NCBI RefSeq assembly: GCF_027922185.1
Contig: NZ_BSFE01000005.1
Span: forward strand, 1 to 64,000
Length of the DNA: 64,000 nucleotides
Source of the DNA: Maricaulis virginensis
GTDB taxonomy: Bacteria; Pseudomonadota; Alphaproteobacteria; Caulobacterales; Maricaulaceae
Direction of reading: 5' to 3'
Shown: positions 8,322 through 16,161 of the stretch, piece after piece
Layout: every line of letters begins with the position of its first letter
How positions within the stretch are numbered: position 1 is the first letter of the stretch
Translations under genes and position numbers: made by a program
The notes under the pieces: model-generated
Told to the model about the DNA's origin: nothing
Seen by the model: only the letters and a program-made list of their open reading frames with translations
Databases searched by the model: none

Positions 8322-10604
8322 TTATTCCGCCGGTGTCGCCACCGGTGCGTTATCCTCGCGCTGGCCGCGGAAGCCGGCCCAGACCAGGCGGGCCGCAAAG
8401 GCCGCCAGGACGAAGGCGCCGGCGCTGAAGACGATGTCTCCGGGCACCCGCATCCAGACCAGGAAGTGGATGATCTCCTGCTGCAGGAATTCGGCCGAGC
8501 GGGCGTACCAGAGCCCTTCGGTGATCGAGGCATGGGCCTGCAGCACGCCGACCGGGAAGAGGCTCATGAAGACCATCATCGCCAGCCCGCCATTGAGCAG
8601 CCAGAACGACCAGGCGAGCATCTTGTCCGACCAGGCCGACTTCGCGAACAGGCCGCGGAAGCAGAACAGCATCAGGCCGATGCCCAGGAGGCCGTAGACG
8701 CCGAACAGGGCGGCGTGGCCGTGCGTGGCGGTCAGGTTGAGACCCTGCACATAATAGAGCGAGATCGGCGGATTGATCAGGAAGCCCAGCAGGCCTGCGC
8801 CTACGAGGTTCCAGAAGCACACGCCGACGAAGAAGTAGAGGGGCCATTTATAGTTCTGGACCCACCTGGCCGCCTTCGTCATGCGGTAATTCTCCAGCGC
8901 CTCGTGACCGATCAGGGCCAGCGGCACCACTTCCAGCGCCGAGAAGACGGCACCCACGGCGATGACCGAGGTGGTCGCACCGGTGAAGTAGAGGTGGTGA
9001 AGCGTGCCCAGCACGCCGCCGGTCAGGAAGATGATCGTTGCGAACAGCACGCCGTGATTGGCGGTGCGGGCGCGCACGAGGCCCAGCTTGACCAGGAGGA
9101 GGGCAATCGCCGCCGTGGCGAAGACCTCGAAGAAGCCTTCCACCCACAGGTGGACGACCCACCAGCGCCAGTACTCGATCATCGACAGGTGGGTGTGCTT
9201 GCCCCAGGTCAGGCCGGCGCCATAGAACAGGCCGATGGCGATGGTGGACAGGAAGAGGATCACCGTCAGCGGACGGCCCTCGCCCGGCTGTTTCAGGGCC
9301 GGCCAGAGGGCACGGCCGACCAGGCCGAGCCAGATCATCAGGCCCGCGAACAGCAGCAGCTGCCAGAAACGGCCCAGATCGACATATTCCCAGCCCTGGT
9401 GTCCGAACCAGAAATTCATGTCCAGATCGAAGACCTGCTGCACGCCGAGCCATTCGCCGGCCATCGAGCCGACCACGACGATCAGCAGCGCGACGTAGAG
9501 CACATTGACGCCCAGTGCCTGGAATTTCGGCTCCTTGCCGCCCAGTACGGGCGCCAGATAGAGGCCGGTGGCGAGCCAGGCGGTCGCGATCCAGAAGATC
9601 GCCAGCTGGGTGTGCCAGGTGCGGGTGACGGCGTAGGGGATGATGTCGGAGATCGGGATGCCGTAGAAGTCATGGCCTTCCACCGCATAGTGCGCGGTGA
9701 CGGCACCCAGGAAGATCTGCGCCAGGAAGAGGGCGATGACGGTCCAGAAATACTTCCGGGTTGCCTTCATCGAGGCCGTCGGCTTCAGACCCGTGAAGGG
9801 ATCTTCCTTCGGCGGGACCGGTGCTTCTTCTTCCTTGCGGCCGGCATGCCACCAGACCAGCGCGGCGATGCCCGCGATCAGCAGGATCACCGAGGCGATG
9901 GACCACATGATGTTCGGGCCGGACGGCGCATTGCCGACCAGCGGTTCATGCGGCCAGTTGTTCGTGTAGGTGACCTCTTCATCCGGGCGCTGTGTCGTGG
10001 TCGCCCAGGCCGACCAGAAGAAGAAGGCCGTCATGGCTTCCCGGCGCGCAGGATCCGGGATCGCATTGTTCGCGATCGCGTAGTCTTCCCGCAGGCCTTC
10101 CAGCGCGTGCGCGTCGCCGAACAGGTCGACATAGTGACGCGACACCACGGCGATGGCCGCGGCGCGGTCGTCGCTGATGACGATATGGCCGGTGGTCGGA
10201 TCGTAGGTGTTCTCGCGTTGCGCGGCTTGCAGGCGCGTCTGCAGGCGTGCCTGGTCTTCCGCTGCCAGCGCGCCATAGGCCCGGCCGTACTCGGCCTCGG
10301 CCCAGCCATCCAGGATCACGAGGGATTCCCGGTGCAGCCAGTCGGCCGACCAGTCCGGTGCGAGATAGCCGCCATGGCCCCAGATCGAGCCGACCTGCTG
10401 GCCGCCCATGGACTGGTAGACCTGACGGCCGGTCTGGATGTCGTCGCGGGTAAATACGGTTTCACCCGACCGCGTCACGACGGCGGACGGGACGGGCGGG
10501 GCCTGGCGGTGGATCTCGTTGCCCAGCAGGCCAAGCCAGCTGAACGACACGATCAGTATCAACGCCAGGACCGCCCACATCTTTCTCATGGAGCGCTCCT
10601 GCAT
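8322..10604 (-). CDS. norZ: Quinol-dependent nitric oxide reductase (qNor)
   Basis: A 760-residue single-subunit quinol:NO reductase that converts NO to N2O in the inner membrane. The N-terminal NorC-like extension (after a first membrane segment, MWAVLALILIVSF) includes SMGGQQVGSIWGHGGYLAPDW. The catalytic NorB part holds heme ligands in RTWHTQLAIFW and ATHGHAALFGVYG, and active-site residues in VVHLWVEGFFE and GTLHHLYF. The 10604 start has GAGGGAG upstream; an alternative ATG five codons later also has AGGAG. A perfect NnrR box lies about 98 bases upstream. No separate norC is present, consistent with the fused qNor type. Confidence 0.95.
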   Translation of the reverse strand: MQERSMRKMWAVLALILIVSFSWLGLLGNEIHRQAPPVPSAVVTRSGETVFTRDDIQTGRQVYQSMGGQQVGSIWGHGGYLAPDWSADWLHRESLVILDGWAEAEYGRAYGALAAEDQARLQTRLQAAQRENTYDPTTGHIVISDDRAAAIAVVSRHYVDLFGDAHALEGLREDYAIANNAIPDPARREAMTAFFFWSAWATTTQRPDEEVTYTNNWPHEPLVGNAPSGPNIMWSIASVILLIAGIAALVWWHAGRKEEEAPVPPKEDPFTGLKPTASMKATRKYFWTVIALFLAQIFLGAVTAHYAVEGHDFYGIPISDIIPYAVTRTWHTQLAIFWIATAWLATGLYLAPVLGGKEPKFQALGVNVLYVALLIVVVGSMAGEWLGVQQVFDLDMNFWFGHQGWEYVDLGRFWQLLLFAGLMIWLGLVGRALWPALKQPGEGRPLTVILFLSTIAIGLFYGAGLTWGKHTHLSMIEYWRWWVVHLWVEGFFEVFATAAIALLLVKLGLVRARTANHGVLFATIIFLTGGVLGTLHHLYFTGATTSVIAVGAVFSALEVVPLALIGHEALENYRMTKAARWVQNYKWPLYFFVGVCFWNLVGAGLLGFLINPPISLYYVQGLNLTATHGHAALFGVYGLLGIGLMLFCFRGLFAKSAWSDKMLAWSFWLLNGGLAMMVFMSLFPVGVLQAHASITEGLWYARSAEFLQQEIIHFLVWMRVPGDIVFSAGAFVLAAFAARLVWAGFRGQREDNAPVATPAE

Positions 10605-10695
10605 GGTTTTCTCCCTCGGCTTGAGCGTAAGGCCGCGCTCCCGCATTCCGGGAGCGATGATGCGACCTCGATAGCCGAAAGGGTCCGGGCGCGAT

Positions 10696-10709
10696 TTGCG
10701 CTTGCGCAA
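10696..10709. promoter_or_regulatory. NnrR/Dnr box upstream of the NO reductase
   Basis: TTGCG-CTTG-CGCAA is a perfect dyad of the Crp/Fnr family, of the version described for NnrR/Dnr regulators of denitrification. It lies between the hemN stop and the reductase ATG, centred about 98 bases upstream of the latter. Confidence 0.82.
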
Positions 10710-10728
10710 GTGGCCGCGCACTCGGGTG

Positions 10729-12066
10729 TCAGACCGCCACCGCGTGGCGCGCGGTCGATGTCGGCAGATAGGCATCGAAAGCCGCCGCGACGCTGCGCAG
10801 CAGCGGCCGGTATCCGGGATTCATCGCCAGCCGGTTGCCCTCGCGCGAGATGATGCCGGCGTGTTCGAACGCCGACAGGTCGGGCATGTCGAACGCGGTA
10901 CCGGCTGCCGCCGCGATCGCATCGACATCCACATCGAGGTGACACATCAGGCGTTCGATGATGGCCCGGCGCAGCCGGTCGTCCGGTGTCAGGCAATAGC
11001 CGCGGGCGACCGGCAGATCGCCGGCCTCGACGCGTCTTTCCCACTCATGATTGTTCGTTGTGTTCTGGATATAGCCCTGCGGCATCCAGCTGATCGCCGA
11101 GGCGCCCATGCCGATGATCGCCGTTGCAGCATCGGTGGTGTAGCCCTGGAAATTGCGGTGCAGGTTTCCGGTCGCCAGCGCGATCGCCATCGGGTCGGTG
11201 CGATAGGCGAAGTGATCCAGCCCGATCTGCACATGCCCGCCCCGTGCCAGGGCTTCGGCGATGGCATCGGCCTGGGCAAGGCGCTCCGCCGCGCCCGGCA
11301 GCGTCTCGTCGCGGATCATTTTCTGGTGCGGCTTCATGTGCGGCACGTGCGCGTAACCGAAGACCGAGAATCGGTCCGGCGCAAACTCCAGCGCCGTTTC
11401 GGCGCTGGCCACACAGTTTTCGACCGTCTGAAGGGGCAGGCCGTAGAGCAGGTCGAAATTGATTCCCGTGACGCCGCTCGCCCGCAGCAGGTTCACACAA
11501 GCCTCGATGCAGTCCCGGTCCTGCACCCGGTTGACCGCCCGTTGCACCTCTTCGTCAAAGGTCTGCACACCGAGGCTGGCCCGGTTGACGCCGGTCTCGC
11601 CGAAGGCCGCGGCCATCTCCGGTGAGAAGATGCGGGGATCGACCTCGACCGCCACTTCCGCATCGTCCAGCACATCGAAACGGTGACGCAGCCGGTCCAT
11701 CAGCGCGGTAAAATACGGCGCGGGCAGATAGGTCGGGCTGCCGCCGCCCCAGTGGATATGGCTGACTTTCAGCCGCCCCGGCGTGCGGTTGGCGATCGTG
11801 TCGATCTCCTTGAGCAGAACCTCGGCATAGGCCTCGACCGGTGCCAGCCGGCGGGTCGCCTTGGTGTGACAACCGCAATACCAGCACATGGTCCGGCAGA
11901 AAGGGATGTGCAGGTAGAGCGAAACCGGCTCGGCCGGATCCAGCTCGCCCAGCCAGCGGGCAAAGCTGACGGCACCGATATCGGGCGTGAAGTGGGGCGC
12001 AGTCGGATAGCTGGTATAGCGCGGTATCCGCTCGCCGGCATATTTCAGGATCGTGTCGGTTCTCAT
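10729..12066 (-). CDS. hemN: Oxygen-independent coproporphyrinogen III oxidase
   Basis: A 445-residue radical-SAM enzyme that decarboxylates coproporphyrinogen III during heme synthesis without O2. The cluster motif CRTMCWYCGCHTK has the C-x3-C-x2-C-x-C pattern typical of true HemN, and HWGGGSPTYL is the SAM-binding region. The C-terminal HemN domain is full length. The start MRTDTILKYAGE at 12066 matches the family. It diverges from the NnrR-like regulator across a 75-base gap containing one dyad, centred 41.5 bases from its ATG. Supplying heme to qNor and cytochromes under low O2 is its likely role here. Confidence 0.95.
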   Translation of the reverse strand: MRTDTILKYAGERIPRYTSYPTAPHFTPDIGAVSFARWLGELDPAEPVSLYLHIPFCRTMCWYCGCHTKATRRLAPVEAYAEVLLKEIDTIANRTPGRLKVSHIHWGGGSPTYLPAPYFTALMDRLRHRFDVLDDAEVAVEVDPRIFSPEMAAAFGETGVNRASLGVQTFDEEVQRAVNRVQDRDCIEACVNLLRASGVTGINFDLLYGLPLQTVENCVASAETALEFAPDRFSVFGYAHVPHMKPHQKMIRDETLPGAAERLAQADAIAEALARGGHVQIGLDHFAYRTDPMAIALATGNLHRNFQGYTTDAATAIIGMGASAISWMPQGYIQNTTNNHEWERRVEAGDLPVARGYCLTPDDRLRRAIIERLMCHLDVDVDAIAAAAGTAFDMPDLSAFEHAGIISREGNRLAMNPGYRPLLRSVAAAFDAYLPTSTARHAVAV

Positions 12067-12100
12067 GCGCGCCGGATAGCAGTTTGGCGGCGGCCGCGAT

Positions 12101-12114
12101 TTGAGGTAACGCAA
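12101..12114. promoter_or_regulatory. FNR/NnrR-type box shared by hemN and the Crp/Fnr regulator
   Basis: TTGAG-GTAA-CGCAA, with one imperfect and one consensus half-site. It is the only dyad in the divergent 75-base gap, centred 41.5 bases before the hemN ATG and 34.5 bases before the regulator ATG. Confidence 0.7.
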
Positions 12115-12141
12115 ACTCTCAGCACGGGATGGGGCCGCTTC

Positions 12142-12840
12142 ATGGACAAGACTGCCAGGATCGCCATTGTCGAACGCGCCAAACTGTTTGCCGGCCTGCC
12201 GCCGGAAACACTGGCGGAGGCGGCCGAGACCGCCCAGGTGCGTGTGGTCGACAAGGGCGATGTCGTCTTCCGGCAGGGAGACGAGGCCGGTCACCATTTC
12301 ATTGTTGCCTGGGGCCGGCTGCGGCTGGACCAGACCACGCCCGACGGCAAGAATATCGTATTACGCTTCATGGGGCCCGGCGATCTCGTCGGCTCGGTCG
12401 CGGTCTGGCGCAAAGTGCCCTATCCGGCCACGCCGCTCGCGGTCGAGGAGACGCGGCTGCTGGTCTGGAGCGACGCGCGCATGATGGAGCTCATGCAGGC
12501 GCATCCGCCGCTCGCGATGAAGGCCATGAACATGATGGGCGGGCGGATCGAGGAATTGCAGGAACGCCTGCAACAGGTCGCCACCCAGCAGGTCGAGCGG
12601 CGGATCGCCGCGACCATTCTCAAGATCGCCGGCCAGTCGGGCCGCAAGACCGAGGCCGGTGTGGAAATCCCGTTCGCGCTATCCCGCCAGGATCTCGCCG
12701 AGATGACGGGCACTACATTGCATACGGTCAGCCGGACCCTGTCCGGATGGATCGATGAGGGCATTCTGGAAGGCCGCCGGTCCAGCCATCTGGTGATCTG
12801 CCGGCCGCACCGCCTGGTGGAGATTTCCGAGCAGGCCTGA
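12142..12840 (+). CDS. nnrR: Crp/Fnr family regulator, NnrR/Dnr-like
   Basis: A 232-residue transcription factor with an N-terminal cyclic-nucleotide-binding fold (residues about 10-125), a long dimerisation helix (MMGGRIEELQERLQQ) and a C-terminal winged helix with recognition helix around TLHTVSRTL. It lacks the N-terminal cysteine cluster of FNR, so it is not an Fe-S O2 sensor; NO sensing through heme, as in Dnr, is the family-based inference. It sits between hemN and a DUF1858 gene, both with matching dyads, and the NO reductase is two genes away. The TVSR recognition motif suits TTG..CAA-type sites. The symbol is assigned by context. Confidence 0.82.
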   Translation: MDKTARIAIVERAKLFAGLPPETLAEAAETAQVRVVDKGDVVFRQGDEAGHHFIVAWGRLRLDQTTPDGKNIVLRFMGPGDLVGSVAVWRKVPYPATPLAVEETRLLVWSDARMMELMQAHPPLAMKAMNMMGGRIEELQERLQQVATQQVERRIAATILKIAGQSGRKTEAGVEIPFALSRQDLAEMTGTTLHTVSRTLSGWIDEGILEGRRSSHLVICRPHRLVEISEQA

Positions 12841-12857
12841 GACAGATCGCCCGTGAT

Positions 12858-12871
12858 TTGCGGCGTGACAA
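12858..12871. promoter_or_regulatory. FNR/NnrR-type box upstream of the DUF1858 gene
   Basis: TTGCG-GCGT-GACAA, a five-four-five dyad with one consensus and one near-consensus half, centred about 60 bases upstream of the DUF1858 ATG. Confidence 0.65.
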
Positions 12872-12924
12872 ATCGCCTCCCGGCATGGCGGCCATACTGC
12901 GGCCGTGCCTGGAAGGAGATTGCC

Positions 12925-13149
12925 ATGACAGATCGGATCGAAACCATGGTCGTCGGCGAGCTGATGACCCAGTGGCCGGACACGGTTCCGGTCTTCATCC
13001 GTCACCGCATGGCCTGTCCGGGATGTGTCATGGCGCCCTTCATGACCGTCCGCGAGGCGGCCCACGAATACGGACTCGATCCCGCGGCCCTTGCCGGAGA
13101 GCTGGCGCAGGCGATCGGTGCCGGTGAGATGCCGGGTGCGGCCAGCTAA
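12925..13149 (+). CDS. DUF1858 domain protein
   Basis: A 74-residue soluble protein that is essentially one DUF1858 domain (ScdA N-terminal-like). The invariant motif is ACPGCVMAPFMTVREAA, with two cysteines in C-x2-C near the middle. GGAAGGAG at 12911-12918 sets the start. Such domains occur fused to or near iron-sulfur repair (Ric/YtfE/ScdA) and hybrid-cluster proteins, and free-standing copies are common in denitrification loci. A role in protecting Fe-S or sensing redox under NO stress is an inference. The dyad at 12858 places it in the same regulon as the NO reductase. Confidence 0.85.
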   Translation: MTDRIETMVVGELMTQWPDTVPVFIRHRMACPGCVMAPFMTVREAAHEYGLDPAALAGELAQAIGAGEMPGAAS

Positions 13150-13259
13150 TATGGTATTATTTACCTGAATTTACGAGAGAATACGGCGATTGACTTGCAA
13201 GAGCGGACGCGTTGGCGCAGTCTGGCGTGCCGGACACGCTCGGCAGGATTTCTCGCGCC

Positions 13260-14366
13260 ATGGCAGAAAAGACCTTTGCGGAAGGCCAGCTTGAAGCGCT
13301 GATCCACACCGCGGTCGACGGGATTCTCTGTATCGACCGTGCGGGTCATGTCAGCCTCTACAATCCTGCGTGCGAGCGCATTTTCGGCTGGACGGCGGAC
13401 GAGGTGCTTGGCCGGAATGTCTCGATGCTGATGCCGCCGCGTTATGCCGAGCGGCATGACGGCTTCATCACCAATTATCTCACCACCGGAACGCCGCGGA
13501 TTATCGGCATCGGCCGCGAGGTCGAAGGCTTGCGCAAGGATGGCAGCGAGTTCCCGATGGACCTCTCCGTCGGGGAGTTCGAGACTGGCGGGGAAAGCTG
13601 CTTTGTCGGCATTGTCCGTGATCTCTCCCAGCGTGTTGCAGCCGAACGGCGTCTGCGCGACCTGCAGGGCCAGCTGACGCATATGGGCCGGGTCGGAGCT
13701 GTGGCGGAGATGGGCTCGGCCCTCGCCCATGAGCTCAACCAGCCGCTGACGGCTATCTCGCTTTTCCTGACGGCATCGGAACGTTCGCTCGAGGCTGATC
13801 CCGCGAAGGCGCGGGAATTGTTCGCCCGGGCCCAGGACGAGGCCTTGCGCGCCGGCGAGATCGTGCGCCGCATCCGCCAGATGGTCGAGCCCGGCGATGA
13901 CGAGCGCCGTGAGGTGCGGCTTGCCGACATCGTCGTCGATGCCGCGGAACTCTGCAGCGTCGTCGACGATGGCGGGCGGGCGCGGGTCGATCTGTCCGGT
14001 GTCGACGAGACACTGGAAGTCTTCGCCGATCCGACCCAGATCCGCCAGGTTCTGGTCAATCTGGTCAAGAATGCGATCGATGCAACGAGCGAGCAGGACG
14101 CACGTATCATCCGTGTCCGCGTGTCGGCGGGCGATGACGGCATGGCTGCAATCGAGGTCGAGGATAATGGTCCCGGCATCGCCCACGACCTCGCCCCCAA
14201 CCTGTTTTCACCATTCGTGACAAGCAAGAAGGACGGGCTGGGGATCGGCCTGTCCATCTGCCGGACGATTGCTGAATCGCATGGCGGCAGCCTCGAACTT
14301 GTCGATCCGGCGCGCCGGGACCGTCTGCCCGGCGCCTGCTTCCGTCTCAATCTACCCATGGAGTAG
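13260..14366 (+). CDS. fixL: Heme-PAS oxygen-sensor histidine kinase FixL
   Basis: A 368-residue soluble histidine kinase. The PAS domain (residues about 10-125) carries the FixL heme signature MLMPPRYAERHDGFI, with the proximal heme His at residue 66, then GIGREVEGLRKDG. The HisKA domain has the phospho-acceptor in ALAHELNQPL (His157), and the HATPase domain has LVNLVKNAIDA, DNGPGI and GLGIGLSICRTI. There are no membrane segments. The ATG at 13260 follows AGGA; an upstream in-frame TTG at 13212 has a weaker site. fixJ starts four bases after its stop. It should phosphorylate FixJ when O2 leaves the heme. Confidence 0.92.
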   Translation: MAEKTFAEGQLEALIHTAVDGILCIDRAGHVSLYNPACERIFGWTADEVLGRNVSMLMPPRYAERHDGFITNYLTTGTPRIIGIGREVEGLRKDGSEFPMDLSVGEFETGGESCFVGIVRDLSQRVAAERRLRDLQGQLTHMGRVGAVAEMGSALAHELNQPLTAISLFLTASERSLEADPAKARELFARAQDEALRAGEIVRRIRQMVEPGDDERREVRLADIVVDAAELCSVVDDGGRARVDLSGVDETLEVFADPTQIRQVLVNLVKNAIDATSEQDARIIRVRVSAGDDGMAAIEVEDNGPGIAHDLAPNLFSPFVTSKKDGLGIGLSICRTIAESHGGSLELVDPARRDRLPGACFRLNLPME

Positions 14367-14370
14367 CCGT

Positions 14371-14949
14371 ATGCCTGCAGGCGAAATCTCGATCGCCATC
14401 ACCGATGACGACGATGCCGTCCGCGAAGGGCTGGCAGCGGTACTCGATGGTCCCGGCCGCCGGCTGTCGCTGCACGCGCACGGTCTGTCCTTTATCGAGC
14501 AGGTCACTGATGCACCGCCCGACATCGCCTTCCTCGATCTGAAAATGCCCCAGCTCTCCGGTCTCGACGTTCTGCGGCGCCTGGCGCCGGTATCCTTTCC
14601 GGTGATCATGATCAGTGCGCATGGCGATATCGCAACGGCGGTCGAGGCGATCCGGCTCGGGGCGTACGACTTTGTCGAGAAGCCCTTCAGGCCCGCCGCG
14701 ATCGAGGCGGCAATGGCGCATGCGCTGGATGCGGGACGTCAGCCGTCGGCGGATGCGGACGCTCTGCTGTCGGCCCTGACGGATCGCGAGCGTGACATTG
14801 CAGATGCCCTCAATCGGGGTCTGACCAACAAGGAAGTCGCGCGCGAGCTGGATATCAGTCCGCGCACGGTCGAGATCCATCGCGCGCGTGTCTTCGCCAA
14901 GCTGAGTGTGCGCAATGTGGCGGAGCTTGTGCGCCTGATGTCGCGCTGA
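14371..14949 (+). CDS. fixJ: Response regulator FixJ
   Basis: A 192-residue two-domain regulator. The receiver has the acidic pocket at residues 12-15, phospho-acceptor Asp56 in FLDLKMP and Lys104 in VEKPF. The LuxR/FixJ-type helix-turn-helix lies at the C-terminus (LTDRERDIADALNRGLTNKE, then SPRTVEIHRARVFAKL). It starts four bases after fixL, so the pair is one operon. In relatives FixJ~P activates fixK and, through it, microaerobic genes; the FixK-like gene two positions downstream fits this. A FNR-type dyad follows its stop and belongs to the next gene. Confidence 0.94.
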   Translation: MPAGEISIAITDDDDAVREGLAAVLDGPGRRLSLHAHGLSFIEQVTDAPPDIAFLDLKMPQLSGLDVLRRLAPVSFPVIMISAHGDIATAVEAIRLGAYDFVEKPFRPAAIEAAMAHALDAGRQPSADADALLSALTDRERDIADALNRGLTNKEVARELDISPRTVEIHRARVFAKLSVRNVAELVRLMSR

Positions 14950-14959
14950 CAGCGAGCGA

Positions 14960-14973
14960 TTGATTTCGCGCAA
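14960..14973. promoter_or_regulatory. FNR/FixK-type box before the lone receiver gene
   Basis: TTGAT-TTCG-CGCAA lies in the 62-base gap between fixJ and the FixT-like gene, centred about 45 bases upstream of that ATG. It suggests that the receiver is made in response to FixK or NnrR, i.e. as feedback. Confidence 0.68.
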
Positions 14974-15011
14974 AGCACGCGAGGTGCATCCGCGCTAGAG
15001 CCTGCCGGGTC

Positions 15012-15386
15012 ATGACCCCGCTGGCCATCATACTCGTCGAAGCCGACCCGTCAGTGCGCGAGGCCTTCCAGGCGCTCGCACAGGCGCTGGGCTTTGCGCT
15101 CACGGTTTTCGAGACCGTTGAGACGGCCATTGCCGGCGCGAGACCGCCGGCAACCGACATTCTTGTTGCCGACCTGGCCACTGAAGCGGATATCCGCCGT
15201 CTGCTGGCCTGGTCGGGCACGCTGAGCGCGCGTCCGGCAATCATCCTTCTGACACAGCAATCCCCGGCATTGCTTCAGCGCCGGCTCGCTGAAGCGCGGG
15301 ACATCAAGGTTCTGCGCAAGCCGGTCGCGGCGGCTGAACTCCTGGATGCCCTTAACGCCGTCACGGACCCCCGGCGCGGCGCATAA
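15012..15386 (+). CDS. Stand-alone receiver protein, FixT-like
   Basis: A 124-residue single receiver domain with no output domain. Asp54 (in LVADLA) aligns with the phospho-acceptor and Lys103 (in LRKPV) with the switch lysine, but the acidic pocket is reduced to Glu10/Asp12. Its place in fixL-fixJ-X-fixK matches Caulobacter fixT, whose product binds FixL and inhibits it. Unlike the cysteine-bearing Caulobacter FixT, reported to hold an Fe-S cluster, this protein has no cysteine, so any inhibition could not depend on such a cluster. Assignment rests on size, fold and context, not on an alignment. Confidence 0.72.
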   Translation: MTPLAIILVEADPSVREAFQALAQALGFALTVFETVETAIAGARPPATDILVADLATEADIRRLLAWSGTLSARPAIILLTQQSPALLQRRLAEARDIKVLRKPVAAAELLDALNAVTDPRRGA

Positions 15387-15477
15387 GGGAAATCCCGTAC
15401 GCGGTGATGCGAATTTTTTCGCGGCGGCCGGTCTGACAAACAAGGGCTCACGAACGCACCCCGCCGGAGCCCGAACC

Positions 15478-16044
15478 ATGATCCAGGAAACCCGCCGCAC
15501 ACTGGCCAGCCACACCCCGGTCTATTTCGCCGGTGACCGCGCGACCGATCTCGTAAGGGTCGAGCGCGGTGTCGTGATGGTGTTCAACCTGTTCGAGGAT
15601 GGCCGCCGCCAGATCGTCGACTTCGTCACGGCGGGTGAACTCCTCCATTTCCAGTTCGACGGCGAGCTCGATCACTATGCCGAGGCGATCACCGAGGTCG
15701 AACTGGTTTCGGCGCCGAGCGATGCCGCCCTGTCGGATCCGGTCTGGGCCGAATACATCTTCCAGCAGATGCGCGGACGGCTCGACCGTGATCGCCGCCA
15801 TGTCACCCTGCTGGCCCAGAAGTCGGCGGCGGAACGCCTTGCCGAATTCCTGATCATCGTCTCGGACCGCCTGTCGACGCCGATCGGCGATATCGAACTG
15901 CCGATGACCCGGCAGGAAATCGCCGACTATACCGGCCTGACCATCGAGACCGTTTCGCGCCTGTTTTCCCGCTGGATGCGCGAACGCCGCCTCGTCGTGA
16001 CCGGCAAGCGAACCTACCGCATCGAAGGCGCACTGGCCGCCTGA
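15478..16044 (+). CDS. fixK: Crp/Fnr family regulator, FixK-like
   Basis: A 188-residue Crp/Fnr regulator. It is short at the N-terminus: the start MIQETRRTLASHTPVYFAGD enters almost directly into the beta-roll domain. The C-terminal winged helix has MTRQEIADYTGLTIETVSRL with the FNR-type recognition helix. No cysteines are present, ruling out an FNR Fe-S sensor. It lies 91 bases after the FixT-like gene and upstream of nirK. As the likely FixJ target it would carry the low-O2 signal to TTGA..TCAA-type sites. A second NnrR-like protein at 12142 may divide the NO and O2 inputs with it. Confidence 0.83.
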   Translation: MIQETRRTLASHTPVYFAGDRATDLVRVERGVVMVFNLFEDGRRQIVDFVTAGELLHFQFDGELDHYAEAITEVELVSAPSDAALSDPVWAEYIFQQMRGRLDRDRRHVTLLAQKSAAERLAEFLIIVSDRLSTPIGDIELPMTRQEIADYTGLTIETVSRLFSRWMRERRLVVTGKRTYRIEGALAA

Positions 16045-16082
16045 CCTTTCTCCCCAGTCCGGGTGCGGAAATCCCGTTTCTT

Positions 16083-16096
16083 TTGTTCAAGCGCAA
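16083..16096. promoter_or_regulatory. NnrR-type box upstream of nirK
   Basis: TTGTT-CAAG-CGCAA, with one consensus and one degenerate half-site, centred about 72 bases upstream of the nirK ATG. The position suits activation at about -41.5 from a start site some 30 bases before the ATG. Confidence 0.7.
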
Positions 16097-16161
16097 GTCG
16101 CGAACCGTCCGGACCTTCTAAACCCCAATCATCACAACGCTGCTCAAACGGAGTGCAAGAC

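Noticed and set aside
12142..12840. FNR oxygen sensor
   Set aside because: The N-terminal cysteines needed for the Fe-S cluster are absent; the same holds for the regulator at 15478.
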